NCBI GenBank assembly: GCA_964016985.1
Contig: OZ024834.1
Location: 87,084,937 to 87,148,936, forward strand
Direction of reading: 5' to 3'
Length of the DNA stretch: 64,000 bases
Origin: Anodontia alba
Lineage: Eukaryota; Mollusca; Bivalvia; Lucinida; Lucinidae
Within the stretch, counting starts at the first letter, position 1, and the number at the start of each line of letters is the position of its first letter. The notes under the pieces were generated by a model, which was given only the letters and a program-made list of their open reading frames with translations, had not been told where the DNA came from and made no database searches. Below, one piece after another: positions 33,204 to 42,484 of the stretch. The position numbers and the translations under genes were made by a program.

Positions 33204-33743
33204 TTAAGACCGTATTGGTTTTCTACAAACAAACCAGTGACTACCTATTTTCATTTTGTTATAGGCATACGAAAACCGGTTGTTGTCCGTAGATGAACAT
33301 GGGTTTCTACCGCAGAAGGCCGTTGCGCAGACCGTTGGATCTGACTTGGTGCCACAAAGGGCGCTACTTGCAGCTCGGATAGCTTTCTTGTATAATGAAT
33401 TGTTGTCTTTTTTAGCTTTCTCCCAGTCTCTAGTGTGCCTAGCCTCACCCATAGTACGGTATTCGTACATCCCCCGGTGTTTCTTGCGCGCTACGGCGGG
33501 GATCGAGTTCGGATAGCTAGAATGTCTTACACGGTTCACTATAGTGTACGCTACAGCTAGTTGTCCGGCAAAATCTTCATTCCTGGCTTCTCCAAATACA
33601 ACTCGCCCAACGAGTTCTTTATTGCTAGAGGTGCTGAAAATGGGACAAATAAGATTTGTACATATATCTGTAATTTGGAGCTGAATCAAAAACAGGAAAT
33701 AGCAGTCAGTTAACTCCCCTGAGTAGTCTCTGTAAACAACCAT
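33204..33743 (-). CDS. SleB-type cell-wall hydrolase, bacterial-like, two exons predicted
   Basis: The C-terminal 140 or so residues match the SleB/Hydrolase_2 family, which in bacteria cuts peptidoglycan as a lytic transglycosylase. KELVGRVVFGEARNEDFAGQ holds the catalytic Glu (GEAR), followed by LAVAYTIVNRVRHSSYPNSI and a C-terminal HWFVCRKP block; several Cys (CGT, VCAT, FCGRNPC) suggest disulfides. The unspliced frame is 179 codons, but its middle is intron-like. A donor at 33714 (GTTAAC) and acceptor ending CCCATTTTCAG at 33634 remove 81 bases and keep frame, giving 152 residues starting MVVYRDYSGDTSSNKELV (GA joined to C makes Asp10). The splice site and 3' context argue for a nuclear gene, not contamination. 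No signal peptide was seen in the spliced form. An antibacterial role is possible but unproven. Confidence 0.8.
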   Translation of the reverse strand: MVVYRDYSGELTDCYFLFLIQLQITDICTNLICPIFSTSSNKELVGRVVFGEARNEDFAGQLAVAYTIVNRVRHSSYPNSIPAVARKKHRGMYEYRTMGEARHTRDWEKAKKDNNSLYKKAIRAASSALCGTKSDPTVCATAFCGRNPCSSTDNNRFSYAYNKMKIGSHWFVCRKPIRS

Positions 33744-34545
33744 GTTCCGTTAATTGGATTCCTCTGCTTTTATCATTAGCATCTCCATTAAGGAGAGCAG
33801 TTTTTTTCCTTGCGAAATCTAACTTAAATGGAGTTATTTGTGCAAAAAGCTTCCAAAATATCAAAACGAAATATTTTCTGTTCAATAAAATATATAATGT
33901 TGATAAATCTTTCGTATGGGTATGGAAAATTTTAAAGTTAAAAAGTAGTTAAATTCCAGAGAGGATCCATGATAAAAACAGAGTATTTCCAATTGGAAGA
34001 ACCTAGTTAGTATTTGGTCCACCTTGCACTTTATCTATCAAGGGAAGTAATAGAAACGCTACTTTCATGAGGTTTCATGCGATTTGAACTGGTTTAAGAT
34101 CTCTAGTAGGTTTTCTACTGAGCGTTCCAAAGCGGTTCTTCAGTTGGAGTTCTTTGTTTGTGGTCTGTGGCTTAATATGAGGCATTTGTGTTGTCTATTT
34201 GTTCCTCATCTCTCCTTCTTTTGATGCCCCGGGAGGGCTGTGCTTCGTGGTAATGGCATATCCTGGGTATCTTTACTTGGATGTTTTGTAATCACAGTCC
34301 AGATAAGATTTTGTTTTCTAGAAATGCTGAAAAGAGAAAATATGGATTGGGCGTAAGCAGTGTTGCGAACTTCATTACTGCTTATGACGCATCCCAATAA
34401 AACCGAGACGCCCACTTTCTAATCTGCAGTGTGTTCTTTGTTTCCAAAGGCAATCTTTTTTACGTTTTTTGTAAATATAGCTTCAGATATGTTGCTTTTT
34501 CACCCAAACTATGACGTTAGTTTGTTACTTCACTACGAAAACTTA
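33744..34545. other. 5' flank of the SleB gene: nothing firmly recognised
   Basis: No further exon could be supported. Some short phrases near 34.19-34.28 kb recall the short dispersed repeats seen elsewhere (GTTCCTCATCTCTCCTTCTT). Confidence 0.4.
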
Positions 34546-34608
34546 CGTTGTTGGTACTCATTAGAAGCGCCTCGCCGAGGCGCTTCTAATGAGTACCCAC
34601 AACATATG
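34546..34608. repeat. isolated copy of the shared MITE hairpin core
   Basis: TACTCATTAGAAGCGCCTCG folds perfectly onto CGAGGCGCTTCTAATGAGTA around a CC/GG centre, flanked by GTTG and CAAC. It matches the hairpin of families A and B, but the flanks match neither family's TIRs. Confidence 0.75.
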
Positions 34609-34755
34609 GTTTCATGCAGAAATAAGTACAATAGATACTCTTCTTATATGGAGCTCGGTGTAATACCAGAAAGTGATAATAAAACCATATATTATCCGTT
34701 TTGTTGCATTTAAATGCAACGTGTGATACAGGAAAATATTAAACACTAAATTATT

Positions 34756-34842
34756 TACATGGATCAAGTACATGTAATCTGACTGGCTGAAAATTATAAG
34801 TGGGCGTGTCATCTTAATTTATTCTGCAGGGCAAGTGTTAAG
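34756..34842 (+). mobile_element. MITE family F, right-end fragment
   Basis: TACATGTAATCTGACTGGCT, AAATTATAAGTGGGCGTGTC and GGGCAAGTGTTAA match the right third of the 7.3 and 10.9 kb copies. Confidence 0.55.
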
Positions 34843-34900
34843 TTGTCTTCTTTGAAACCTATCTTAATAAAGTTATTTCTTCAAATGAGTACTAAAAATA

Positions 34901-35174
34901 CATTACGAAAACATTCCTATTCAAATGTACTAAAAATTTTATCACCAAAAAATGAAAATTTTCAATTAAAAAAATTTAATATTTTTTTCATATTTCTGCT
35001 CAAAACATAAGATTGTGGGTACTCGTTAGAACCGCTACAGCAAGGCGGTTCTAATGAGTACCCACAATCTATGTTTTGAGCAGAAATAAGGAAACAAATA
35101 TACTGTAAAACCCCAGTTTTACTATTTAAGTAGAGTTTAAGGGGGTCAAAATTATACAGGCATGTTTTCGTGAT
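34901..35174 (-). mobile_element. MITE family A, copy 5 (reverse orientation)
   Basis: CATTACGAAAACATTCCTAT to GGCATGTTTTCGTGATG. The central hairpin GGTACTCGTTAGAACCGC / GCGGTTCTAATGAGTACC is nearly intact. Confidence 0.75.
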
Positions 35175-35393
35175 GAGGATCGCTCACCAAAGCCTCGCAC
35201 TGGCAAATCCAAAGCAGACGAAAACAATAAGAATCAACATCTTTTTCCCTGATGGACTGTTGTCCATAGCTTATACTGTTTCACTCTTCAAATATTTAGG
35301 GCCTGAAAATAGTGTAAACTGTATATAAATTGTACTAGTTACAACATGAATGTTATGCAAAAAAATGCATTAATATCAGTAAAATATCAAGGT

Positions 35394-35545
35394 AATACCA
35401 CAATCACGAATCACCAAAAAGAGAGATGAGGAACAAATAAACACAAAAACCGCCCCGTACAAAACAACCAACAGACGAGCCAACACCTGCAACAGAGCAA
35501 CCAGATGGGAACGGTCAAAAGAAAAACTGCTGGGGGACTTTTTAA
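35394..35545. repeat. short-subfamily Penelope-like flank
   Basis: CCACAATCACGAATCACCAA, GAGATGAGGAACAAATAAAC and GGGAACGGTCAAAAGAAAAA match the 18.1 kb copy. Confidence 0.45.
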
Positions 35546-35592
35546 TTAAACTAGCCCTTTGGTGCCTTGGGAGGGTTATGTATCGTGATTGT

Positions 35593-35869
35593 CCATTACG
35601 AAAACATGCCTATATATAATTTTGACCCCCTTAAACCCCACTTTTCTAAAGTAAAACTGGGGTTTACAGAGCTATGCATTATTTTTCTTATTTTTGCTAA
35701 AAACAGATTGTGGGTACTCGTTAGAACCGCCTCGCCGAGGCAGTTCTAACGAGTACCCACAATCTATGTTTTGAGCAGAAAAATGAAAATATCAGATTTT
35801 TTATCTGAAAACTTTTAGTTTTTGGAGGTGAAATTTTCTATATATTTAAACAGGCGTGTTTTCATAATG
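35593..35869 (+). mobile_element. MITE family A, copy 6 (best preserved)
   Basis: CATTACGAAAACATGCCTAT and CAGGCGTGTTTTCATAATG are the ends. Inside are TTGACCCCCTTAAACCCCAC, GTAAAACTGGGGTTTACAGA, and the full hairpin GGGTACTCGTTAGAACCGCC to GGCAGTTCTAACGAGTACCC. At about 277 bp it is a useful reference copy. Confidence 0.78.
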
Positions 35870-35949
35870 TACATTTTCTGGGTATCTTCAGTCCAAATCA
35901 CAATCATATGTTCAAACCGCACAAGGGATTATTTGATTATCAGTCGGCA

Positions 35950-36150
35950 ACCTTCTGACACATACTGAGGAAAGCGGTGTCATTTAGTCTGAGGACCGAC
36001 TCACCATTGTGCAATTAAAGAAGGACTCAAGCTTATCAACCGTGATTGTGTGAACAACCATGCATGCAGTTTTTGTAACGAGTGACAAGCTTTTTAAATT
36101 GTTCCGAAAAAATCAGTTTTGCAAACAATCTTTCTGAATTTATAGAATAA
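35950..36150 (-). pseudogene. Penelope-like element C-terminal coding fragment
   Basis: On the minus strand LIFSEQFKKLVTRYK and the DNA of the ACMVVHTITVDK region correspond to the 14.73-14.98 kb fragment. The upstream side joins the flank repeat directly. Confidence 0.5.
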
Positions 36151-36159
36151 GTTGCAATA

Positions 36160-36600
36160 AAAAAAGGGTAAAAAATAAACGTCCAGGGAGTACCACAGTC
36201 ACAAGTCGCAGCTAATCCCTGACACCAAGAGGAAGAGGAAAGAGACACAAACCAACACGCGAAAACAAACAAACGCACGAAAAGCCCACAGACCAGCTCT
36301 CTCTTCCACAAGCGAGGTGATCGCAATGCTAAAACGACTGAAAAACAAGGACAAAGCGCAAGGCAAAACTTAATATAAATCGCCTAGTAGAATTAACCAC
36401 AAAGTTACACCGAGTAAGATAACCACCTGGACCACCGCCTTAGAACGGTCGGTAGTATAAACTATCAAGGGGTTTAAAGCACTTTTACAGTCAAATAACT
36501 ACACCCTGGGTCCCGATGCTTCTCTTAATACAGAAACATATAGATATTTAGTTCGCATAATGGCTCCCAACCCAGACGAAGCATCTTAGCGAAAACATAA
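36160..36600 (-). mobile_element. Penelope-like element flank (putative pLTR)
   Basis: GTCCAGGGAGTACCACAGTC, GACACCAAGAGGAAGAGGAA and CCCTGGGTCCCGATGCTTCT match the other long copies. On the minus strand it precedes the C-terminal coding fragment, the reverse of the order at 14 kb. Confidence 0.55.
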
Positions 36601-36854
36601 AAAGGATCGCAATCACAAAGTATAGAAAACAGGCGTGTAAATACGTGCAAACAGCCAGAAAGAAATGCATACAGAGAAATGCAACGAGAACTAAATGTAT
36701 CTTTCGACCAGACACATCTGCAAACCGCTTTGCATATTCAATCATCAGTTGCTGATCGAAGTGCAAAATATTCGGCCTAAGTATATAAAGCCGGGGCACA
36801 GCATTTCCTACAAGTTTCAACGTGCGCCCAGCGAAGACTTAGATCAACCTGCTT

Positions 36855-36935
36855 GCCGGCCTCGGTATCTCAGTTGGATGCGCCGTCCGACTGGAGACCA
36901 GGAGGTCGCGGGTTCAACCCCCGCCGAGGTCGGCA
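36855..36935 (+). other. tRNA-like head of the SINE with A and B boxes
   Basis: GCCGGCC at the 5' end pairs with GGTCGGC at the 3' end (one G-T wobble), as an acceptor stem. TATCTCAGTTGG is the A-box region, and GCGGG-TTCAACC-CCCGC forms a perfect T-arm holding the B-box. The anticodon arm (CCGACTGGAGACCAGG) is imperfect, so this is a SINE promoter rather than a working tRNA. Confidence 0.75.
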
Positions 36936-37155
36936 ACATTTTTTCGTGGAGATTGATCATGAAATATTTTCTGCAGTCATTCTCTCCCTTCCGCTGATTC
37001 AAGAAGGGCAGTTTGTCAGTTTCTGGCGAAAGAATGTGCACAATACTGGTTAACCGCTTAGAGGACTAAGCCTGCCCAGTAAATGTGTGGTTAGGTTAGG
37101 CGTTCGACATGACCCCATTGGGTTGACTGGGCCGTAAAACCTCAACACAAACAAA
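36855..37155 (+). mobile_element. tRNA-derived SINE, full-length copy
   Basis: About 300 bp with a tRNA-like head (next entry), a body shared with four other loci in the window, and a tail of GGTTGACTGGGCCGTAAAAC then CTCAACACAAACAAA. Non-coding; the open frames across it on both strands are incidental. Confidence 0.85.
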
Positions 37156-37392
37156 GATCAACCTGTTAATCCATACACAAACAATAGTGTAGAAAATGCT
37201 GTGTCCTGGCCGAAATAAATTCTAAATGAATGGTCCTTGAGAACAATGAGTACACACAAAAATAGAAAAATGCTGGTGTCGAATTTTTAGGGGCAGACAA
37301 GCTAGTTTCGACCAGTTAGGCCTCCTTAGTGTCTCTCTTACAAAATTTCAAAAACCTTGGAATGGGCTAAATGAAAACAAAGGAGCAGAAAA

Positions 37393-37757
37393 TACTGTCT
37401 AACCTCAATGACGAGAACACCGGTGGCTCGTTTACCGTGGCTAATTCGAACTCGTTTTTGAGTCCCTGCGATATTCTTCCGATTGCTAAACAAATATTTC
37501 GGGAAATTTTCTTGTTTTATCATGACAATGTATGTTGTGTGTTCTCAGTAGAATCGCCTCGATAGTCTCATCGAGGCGATTCTAATGAGTACACTCAACA
37601 TACAATTGTTGTGTAGAAAATCGAAAAAAAAAAATAAATTATCGCAATTTGCTTCCTGACCTGGCACCATGATTTACCCTCAGTGGCTCGAACCACCCAT
37701 GTCTCGAACAATTTTCTACGGTTCCAAAGATGTTCGAGCCATTGAAGTTTGACTGTA
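37393..37757 (+). mobile_element. MITE family B, best copy
   Basis: Left end ACTGTCTAACCTCAATGACG, right end GTTCGAGCCATTGAAGTTTG then ACTGTA. The central hairpin AGTAGAATCGCCTCGAT pairs with ATCGAGGCGATTCTAATG. Note ACCGATTGGCTCG-type and ACCGTGGCTAATTCG phrases shared by all B copies. Confidence 0.72.
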
Positions 37758-38270
37758 AGCTACATAAAGTAAAGTTAGGAGAGAATTTATGAAGAATTAT
37801 AAACCACTATAGTGAAGTAAGGGGATAATTTGTGAATAATTACAAAACACTGCAATGAAGTTAGGGGAGAATGTGTGAAGAATTACAAAACACTGTAATG
37901 AAGTTAAGGAAGACTTTATGAATAATTACAAAACACCATAGTGAAGTAAGGGGAGAATTTGTGAATTACAAAACACTATAGTGAAGTAAGGAAGAATTTG
38001 TGAATTATAAAACATTATAGTGAAGTAAGGGGATAATTTGTGAAGAATTACAAACACTATAGTGAAGTAAGGGGATGATTTGTGAAGAATTTGTGAAGAA
38101 TTACAAAACACTGTAGTGAAATAAGGAAGAATTTGTAAAGAATTACAAAACACTACAGAGAAGGGAGAACTTATGAAGAATTATAAAACACTTTAATGGA
38201 GGGGAGAATTTGTGATGAATTACAAAACACTATAGTGAAGTAAGGGGAGATTTTTAAAAGAATTACAAAA
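37757..38270. repeat. minisatellite, about 44 bp unit
   Basis: Repeats of GAATTACAAAACACTATAGT then GAAGTAAGGGGAGAATTTGT, about eleven irregular units with internal deletions. Confidence 0.85.
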
Positions 38271-38567
38271 CCATACCTGTCCTATCTGTTTCAGAGATGA
38301 TGGTCAGTCAATAAAGAGCAAACCAGTTAAACAGACTCTATGTATCAAAGTCTTTAAATCAGCTGTACAGCAGCTGAGAATGTGCACGTATGAAGTTTGG
38401 AGACATAACGAATCACTGTTTTTCGCATCCTGTCAGTTTTCCTATATATACATGTATACTCACCAAAAACAAAAAACAAAAAACAAAAAAAAAAATGTAA
38501 AAAGATTCTAAAAGCAATTACCCTTGGGAACTATGAACACACCCACAAAACTGAAAACAGCTGCAAT

Positions 38568-38910
38568 ACACTGAACCCTCGTTACAACGACATCATTTGT
38601 TCCCAAAGACGTTGTCATTAAAATGAATTTGCTGTTGTACAGAATACTTAATGGGCAGATTGATATGTAAGAAAGGTCTTGTTTTGTTCTTATTTCCTCA
38701 TAGAACATATGTTTTGGATATTTGTTAGAATCGCCTCACTGAGGCGATTCTAACAAATACCCAAAACATATGTTTCTTTAAAGTATTACATACAATATTC
38801 TTGCATAGTTTGTGACTTATTGTTACCTCATAAGCGAAGGTTTCGTAACAGTCAAATTGTCATTATAATGAATTTTGTCGTAGTATCGAGTGTCGGTATA
38901 AGGAGGTTTG
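38568..38910. mobile_element. MITE family L sharing the hairpin core
   Basis: The left part ACACTGAACCCTCGTTACAA and ACGTTGTCATTAAAATGAAT, and right part GTCATTATAATGAATTTTGT and CGTAGTATCGAGTGTCGGTA, are inverted. The centre is the shared hairpin, here TTTGTTAGAATCGCCTCA and TGAGGCGATTCTAACAAA with CATATGTTTTGG flanks. Confidence 0.65.
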
Positions 38911-39509
38911 TATCAAGTTTTCTGAACCAGAATAGCTAGTTCCGGCCAATTAGGTATCATCAGTCATCAGTCATCCTCGCATAAATATTCGAAACTTCCG
39001 GAATGGCCGCAATGATCACAAAGGAACAGAAATATAAACCATTCTAAAGTGAAGTACGTAGAGACGTTTAACGGCCTCTAAACGGCACTTACACCGGCTG
39101 TAGTCAAGAAAAAGTATATCATAAAAGGATTGACCCTTGAGAACAATAAACACTCACAAAATTGATAACACCTGAAGTATCATGATTTCTTAGCCAGACT
39201 CACACTTTTGAACTACAAAGAAAAGTATGATTAATTAACCTTACTTTTTTGTTGCGGTGAAACTTTTTCTATGCGTGTTGGTTCACAATTTCTTGCGTAT
39301 ACATGCTTTATATTGAGGAATAAATAACAGTTTGTTGTTGTTTTTTTTTTTACAATAATAAGGTTTCTTTTGCGTTTCTTTTTTTGGGTCGGTATACATT
39401 AAAATTGATATGTTCATGACATTGCAAATTTTAAATAGCTTTGCAAGGATTTATTTACCGCTTACAGGTGTATGTTCCAGGTATAACCTTACACAATGCA
39501 TATTTGAAA
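38911..39509. other. non-coding stretch, nothing recognised
   Basis: AT-rich DNA with short T runs and no supported gene. Confidence 0.5.
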
Positions 39510-39523
39510 TGTGTGTGTGTGTG

Positions 39524-39618
<95 letters not shown>
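39510..39618. repeat. TG microsatellite, about 54 units
   Basis: Uninterrupted except for one GC near 39530. Can adopt Z-DNA. Open frames across it are artefacts. Confidence 0.97.
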
Positions 39619-39619
<1 letters not shown>

Positions 39620-39839
39620 CTCGCTCAAATTTATATAGTGACGTGGCCAGAACGGAATACCTTTTACGCAAACCCAGGAAAAGTAATAAAATAGAATAAA
39701 ATCTCAATAATATCACTTCCAAAAAATGGGACAGCCTGAAAGGAAAGAGGGGCCTTTCAGAGGATCCTCTGTAATAAAGGAGAAAAGTAACATTTCATCT
39801 GAGGCGAATATTTTTCTATATACATATACGAAATATGTT

Positions 39840-39935
39840 TCCTTACGCACTTGCGCAATATTTTTCTTTACGCGCATGCGTAATATTTTCCTTACGCACA
39901 TGCGAAACATTTTCCTTACGCGCATGCGCAATGAG
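39840..39935. repeat. 24-bp tandem repeat containing NRF-1-like sites
   Basis: Four units of TTACGCGCATGCGNAA then TATTTTCC. Two cores (near 39870 and 39917) read CGCGCATGCG, the second continuing to CGCGCATGCGCA, which fits the NRF-1 consensus YGCGCAYGCGCR. Confidence 0.75.
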
Positions 39936-40271
39936 TTCTACGCCTATGGTATAATCAGTCTATGGTTAAAGCATGTCAGCGTAAAGAAAAAAAATATGCA
40001 TAAACATTCTTTTGTGTTTAGTTTTTTGTTTGTTTGTTTTTTGTTATTTAGTTTTGTTACAAATCATCATTGGAAGATGTTTTAGCCACAACAGACATGA
40101 TAGCAAACGTCAAGCTACGAAAACCATGGATAGGAGAAAACTTTCTACGAAAGAAATGTTGCCTTTGAGATTTGCGCAGTCATAATCTTTAATGTCATGT
40201 CATCAATTTCATCATTAAGTAATTCTATCCATCTTTTTTACCCTAAGTATTCGGACAGACAGACGATCAAA

Positions 40272-40330
40272 AGGTGTAGACCCAGATTAGACGCCGTAGA
40301 AAGCAGCGTCTGATCAGGGTCTACACTATT
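40272..40330. repeat. GATCAGACGCC palindromic repeat
   Basis: GTAGACCCAGATTAGACGCC folds onto GGCGTCTGATCAGGGTCTAC. Sister copies at 41.47, 41.65 and 41.97 kb. Confidence 0.6.
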
Positions 40331-40355
40331 TGCCGTTCATCTAGCAATATTTAAA

Positions 40356-40700
40356 GGCTCCATATTCCTCAAAAATTGGCATTTTATTTTCCAAGAAAGG
40401 TATATGGTATTAATACAATCATAAAATGTGGCACCTGACAGCCTGTAAAATTTCAGTTAGTCGCTCGTTCTTAAAATGAAATGATTTTTTATCGTATCTC
40501 TGAATTAATGTTGCCAACATTAATTCAGAGATACGATAAAAAAATCATTTCATTTTTGATCCAGTTCAAAAAAGAGAGACTAACTGAAATTTTACAGGCT
40601 GTCAGATGCCACATTTTTTGATCGTATTAATACTATACATCAATTTATTAAACCTTTCTTGGACAAAAAAAAAAGTCTATTTTTGAGGAATATGGAGTCT
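40356..40700. mobile_element. long foldback element, about 345 bp
   Basis: Ends GGCTCCATATTCCTCAAAAA and TTTTTGAGGAATATGGAGTC. The whole element is one inverted repeat: CCTGTAAAATTTCAGTTAGT pairs with ACTAACTGAAATTTTACAGG, and the centre TGAATTAATGTTGCCAACAT pairs with itself and ATTAATTCA. The arms differ by small indels. Confidence 0.8.
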
Positions 40701-40990
40701 ATAACACATATCATCTGATAGTAAAATGGCTTGTTCAAAGTTCAGGACAGTTATGGTAAGGAGATGAGTTAAGGTGTCCAAATATTTAGGGTAAATCCGT
40801 CGTTAATCCGTAATGTAATATAGTTAAATCAGTAATGTAATCTATATATATTCTCTCCCTTCCGCTGATTCAAGAAGGGCAGCTGTCAGTATCTGGCGAA
40901 AGAATGTGCACAATGCTGGTTAACCGTTTGGATGACAAGTCAAGTAAAAAGTGTGGTTAGGTAAACTGACAGCGCTCGACATGACCCCAT

Positions 40991-41270
<280 letters not shown>

Positions 41271-41467
41271 TTTAGAGTACAATCTAATATTGGTAACCTA
41301 TTGTGCACATTCTTTCGCCAGAAACTGACAACTGCCCTTCTTGAATCAGCGGAAGGGAGAGAATATATATAGATTACATTACGGATTTAACTATATTACA
41401 TTACGGATTTACGACGGATTTACCTTAATTGGTTATCCTAAGTATTGAGACAGATAAGCCTGAACAA

Positions 41468-41515
41468 ACTGTGTAGACCCAGATCAGACGGGATCAGGGT
41501 CTACACTGTTTGCCA
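41468..41515. repeat. GATCAGACGCC palindromic repeat, shortened
   Basis: GTGTAGACCCAGATCAGACG then GGATCAGGGTCTACACTGTT; the loop and part of the arms are deleted. Confidence 0.5.
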
Positions 41516-41652
41516 CTCCATCATTTTTTTAAGACATAACACAAGTAGTAATATGGACTTGTTCCAGGTTTAGGGTAAATATGGTAAAGACATAAGGTTA
41601 CCTAATAAGGATAAAATTTGGGTAAAATATGATACACGGCAGGCCTCAGCAA

Positions 41653-41716
41653 ACATTGTAGACCCAGATCAGACGCCGCAGAACGCGGCGTCTGATCTGG
41701 GTCTACAATGTTTGCC
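41653..41716. repeat. GATCAGACGCC palindromic repeat, perfect copy
   Basis: TGTAGACCCAGATCAGACGC pairs perfectly with GCGTCTGATCTGGGTCTACA around a CGCAGAACGCGG centre. Confidence 0.75.
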
Positions 41717-41969
41717 ATTCACCGAGTAGTTTTTAGACATATCACTGGGTAGTAAAAGGACTTTTTCAAAATCTAGGACAAGTATTGTAAGGAGTTAAGG
41801 TGCCCGAATACTAAGGATAAATATGGTAATTGGGTATATTATGATACCCATTTATGCCGAATGGACTCTTCTACCTTCACTCTTCGGACCCGTTCATTTC
41901 CAATATAAGGGGTGTCTGGTTAGTTTTTATTATTACCATATTTTATAGAAATTTCTGTACTGAATGCAA

Positions 41970-42036
41970 ACAGAGTAGACCCTGATCAGACGACGCATTC
42001 TGCGGCGTCTGATCTGGGTCTACACTGTTTGCCAAT
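41970..42036. repeat. GATCAGACGCC palindromic repeat
   Basis: AGTAGACCCTGATCAGACGA pairs with GCGTCTGATCTGGGTCTACA around a CGCATTCTG loop. Confidence 0.65.
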
Positions 42037-42339
42037 ATCCCATTAATGGGACGCCAGGCATAAATAGGTTACAGTAGAATATCTTAGGGAATATTTTGAC
42101 TACTTTTTCCTGCTAGGAACCTCGTACTGTGGTATATGTGGGACTGATAGACATTTAAAAACAATCGCCGACCAAAACAAACATGTAGAAATTCAAACAT
42201 TCCCCCGTCGCATTTCCCAAGTAATTAAATTTTGGTAATTCTATATACATGTATTTTCAAATTCAACCTTAATTGTGCCCCCAACTTCTTCGAAGTTGGA
42301 AGGGCCTATTGCTTTTGAGTTGTTCGTCCATCCGTCCGC

Positions 42340-42484
42340 TGATAGCTCGTTTACCATGGCTAATTCGAACTAGTTTTTGAGTCCCTACGAAATTCTTCCG
42401 ATACCTCAAGAAAACAAATGAATGAAGAAATTCTTTTGTCATGAAATTGTATGTTGTATGTACTCATTAGAATCGCCTCATTGA
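42340..42484 (+). mobile_element. MITE family B, left half ending at the hairpin centre
   Basis: ATAGCTCGTTTACCATGGCT, CCGATACCTCAAGAAAACAA and TACTCATTAGAATCGCCTCA follow family B closely, then switch at about 42484 to satellite sequence (TTTTTTCAAATTCC). Confidence 0.75.

Noticed and set aside
39489..39722. Open frames of Cys-Val or His-Thr repeats
   Set aside because: Direct translation of the TG microsatellite on either strand; the same applies to Ile-Tyr frames at 40.95-41.3 kb.
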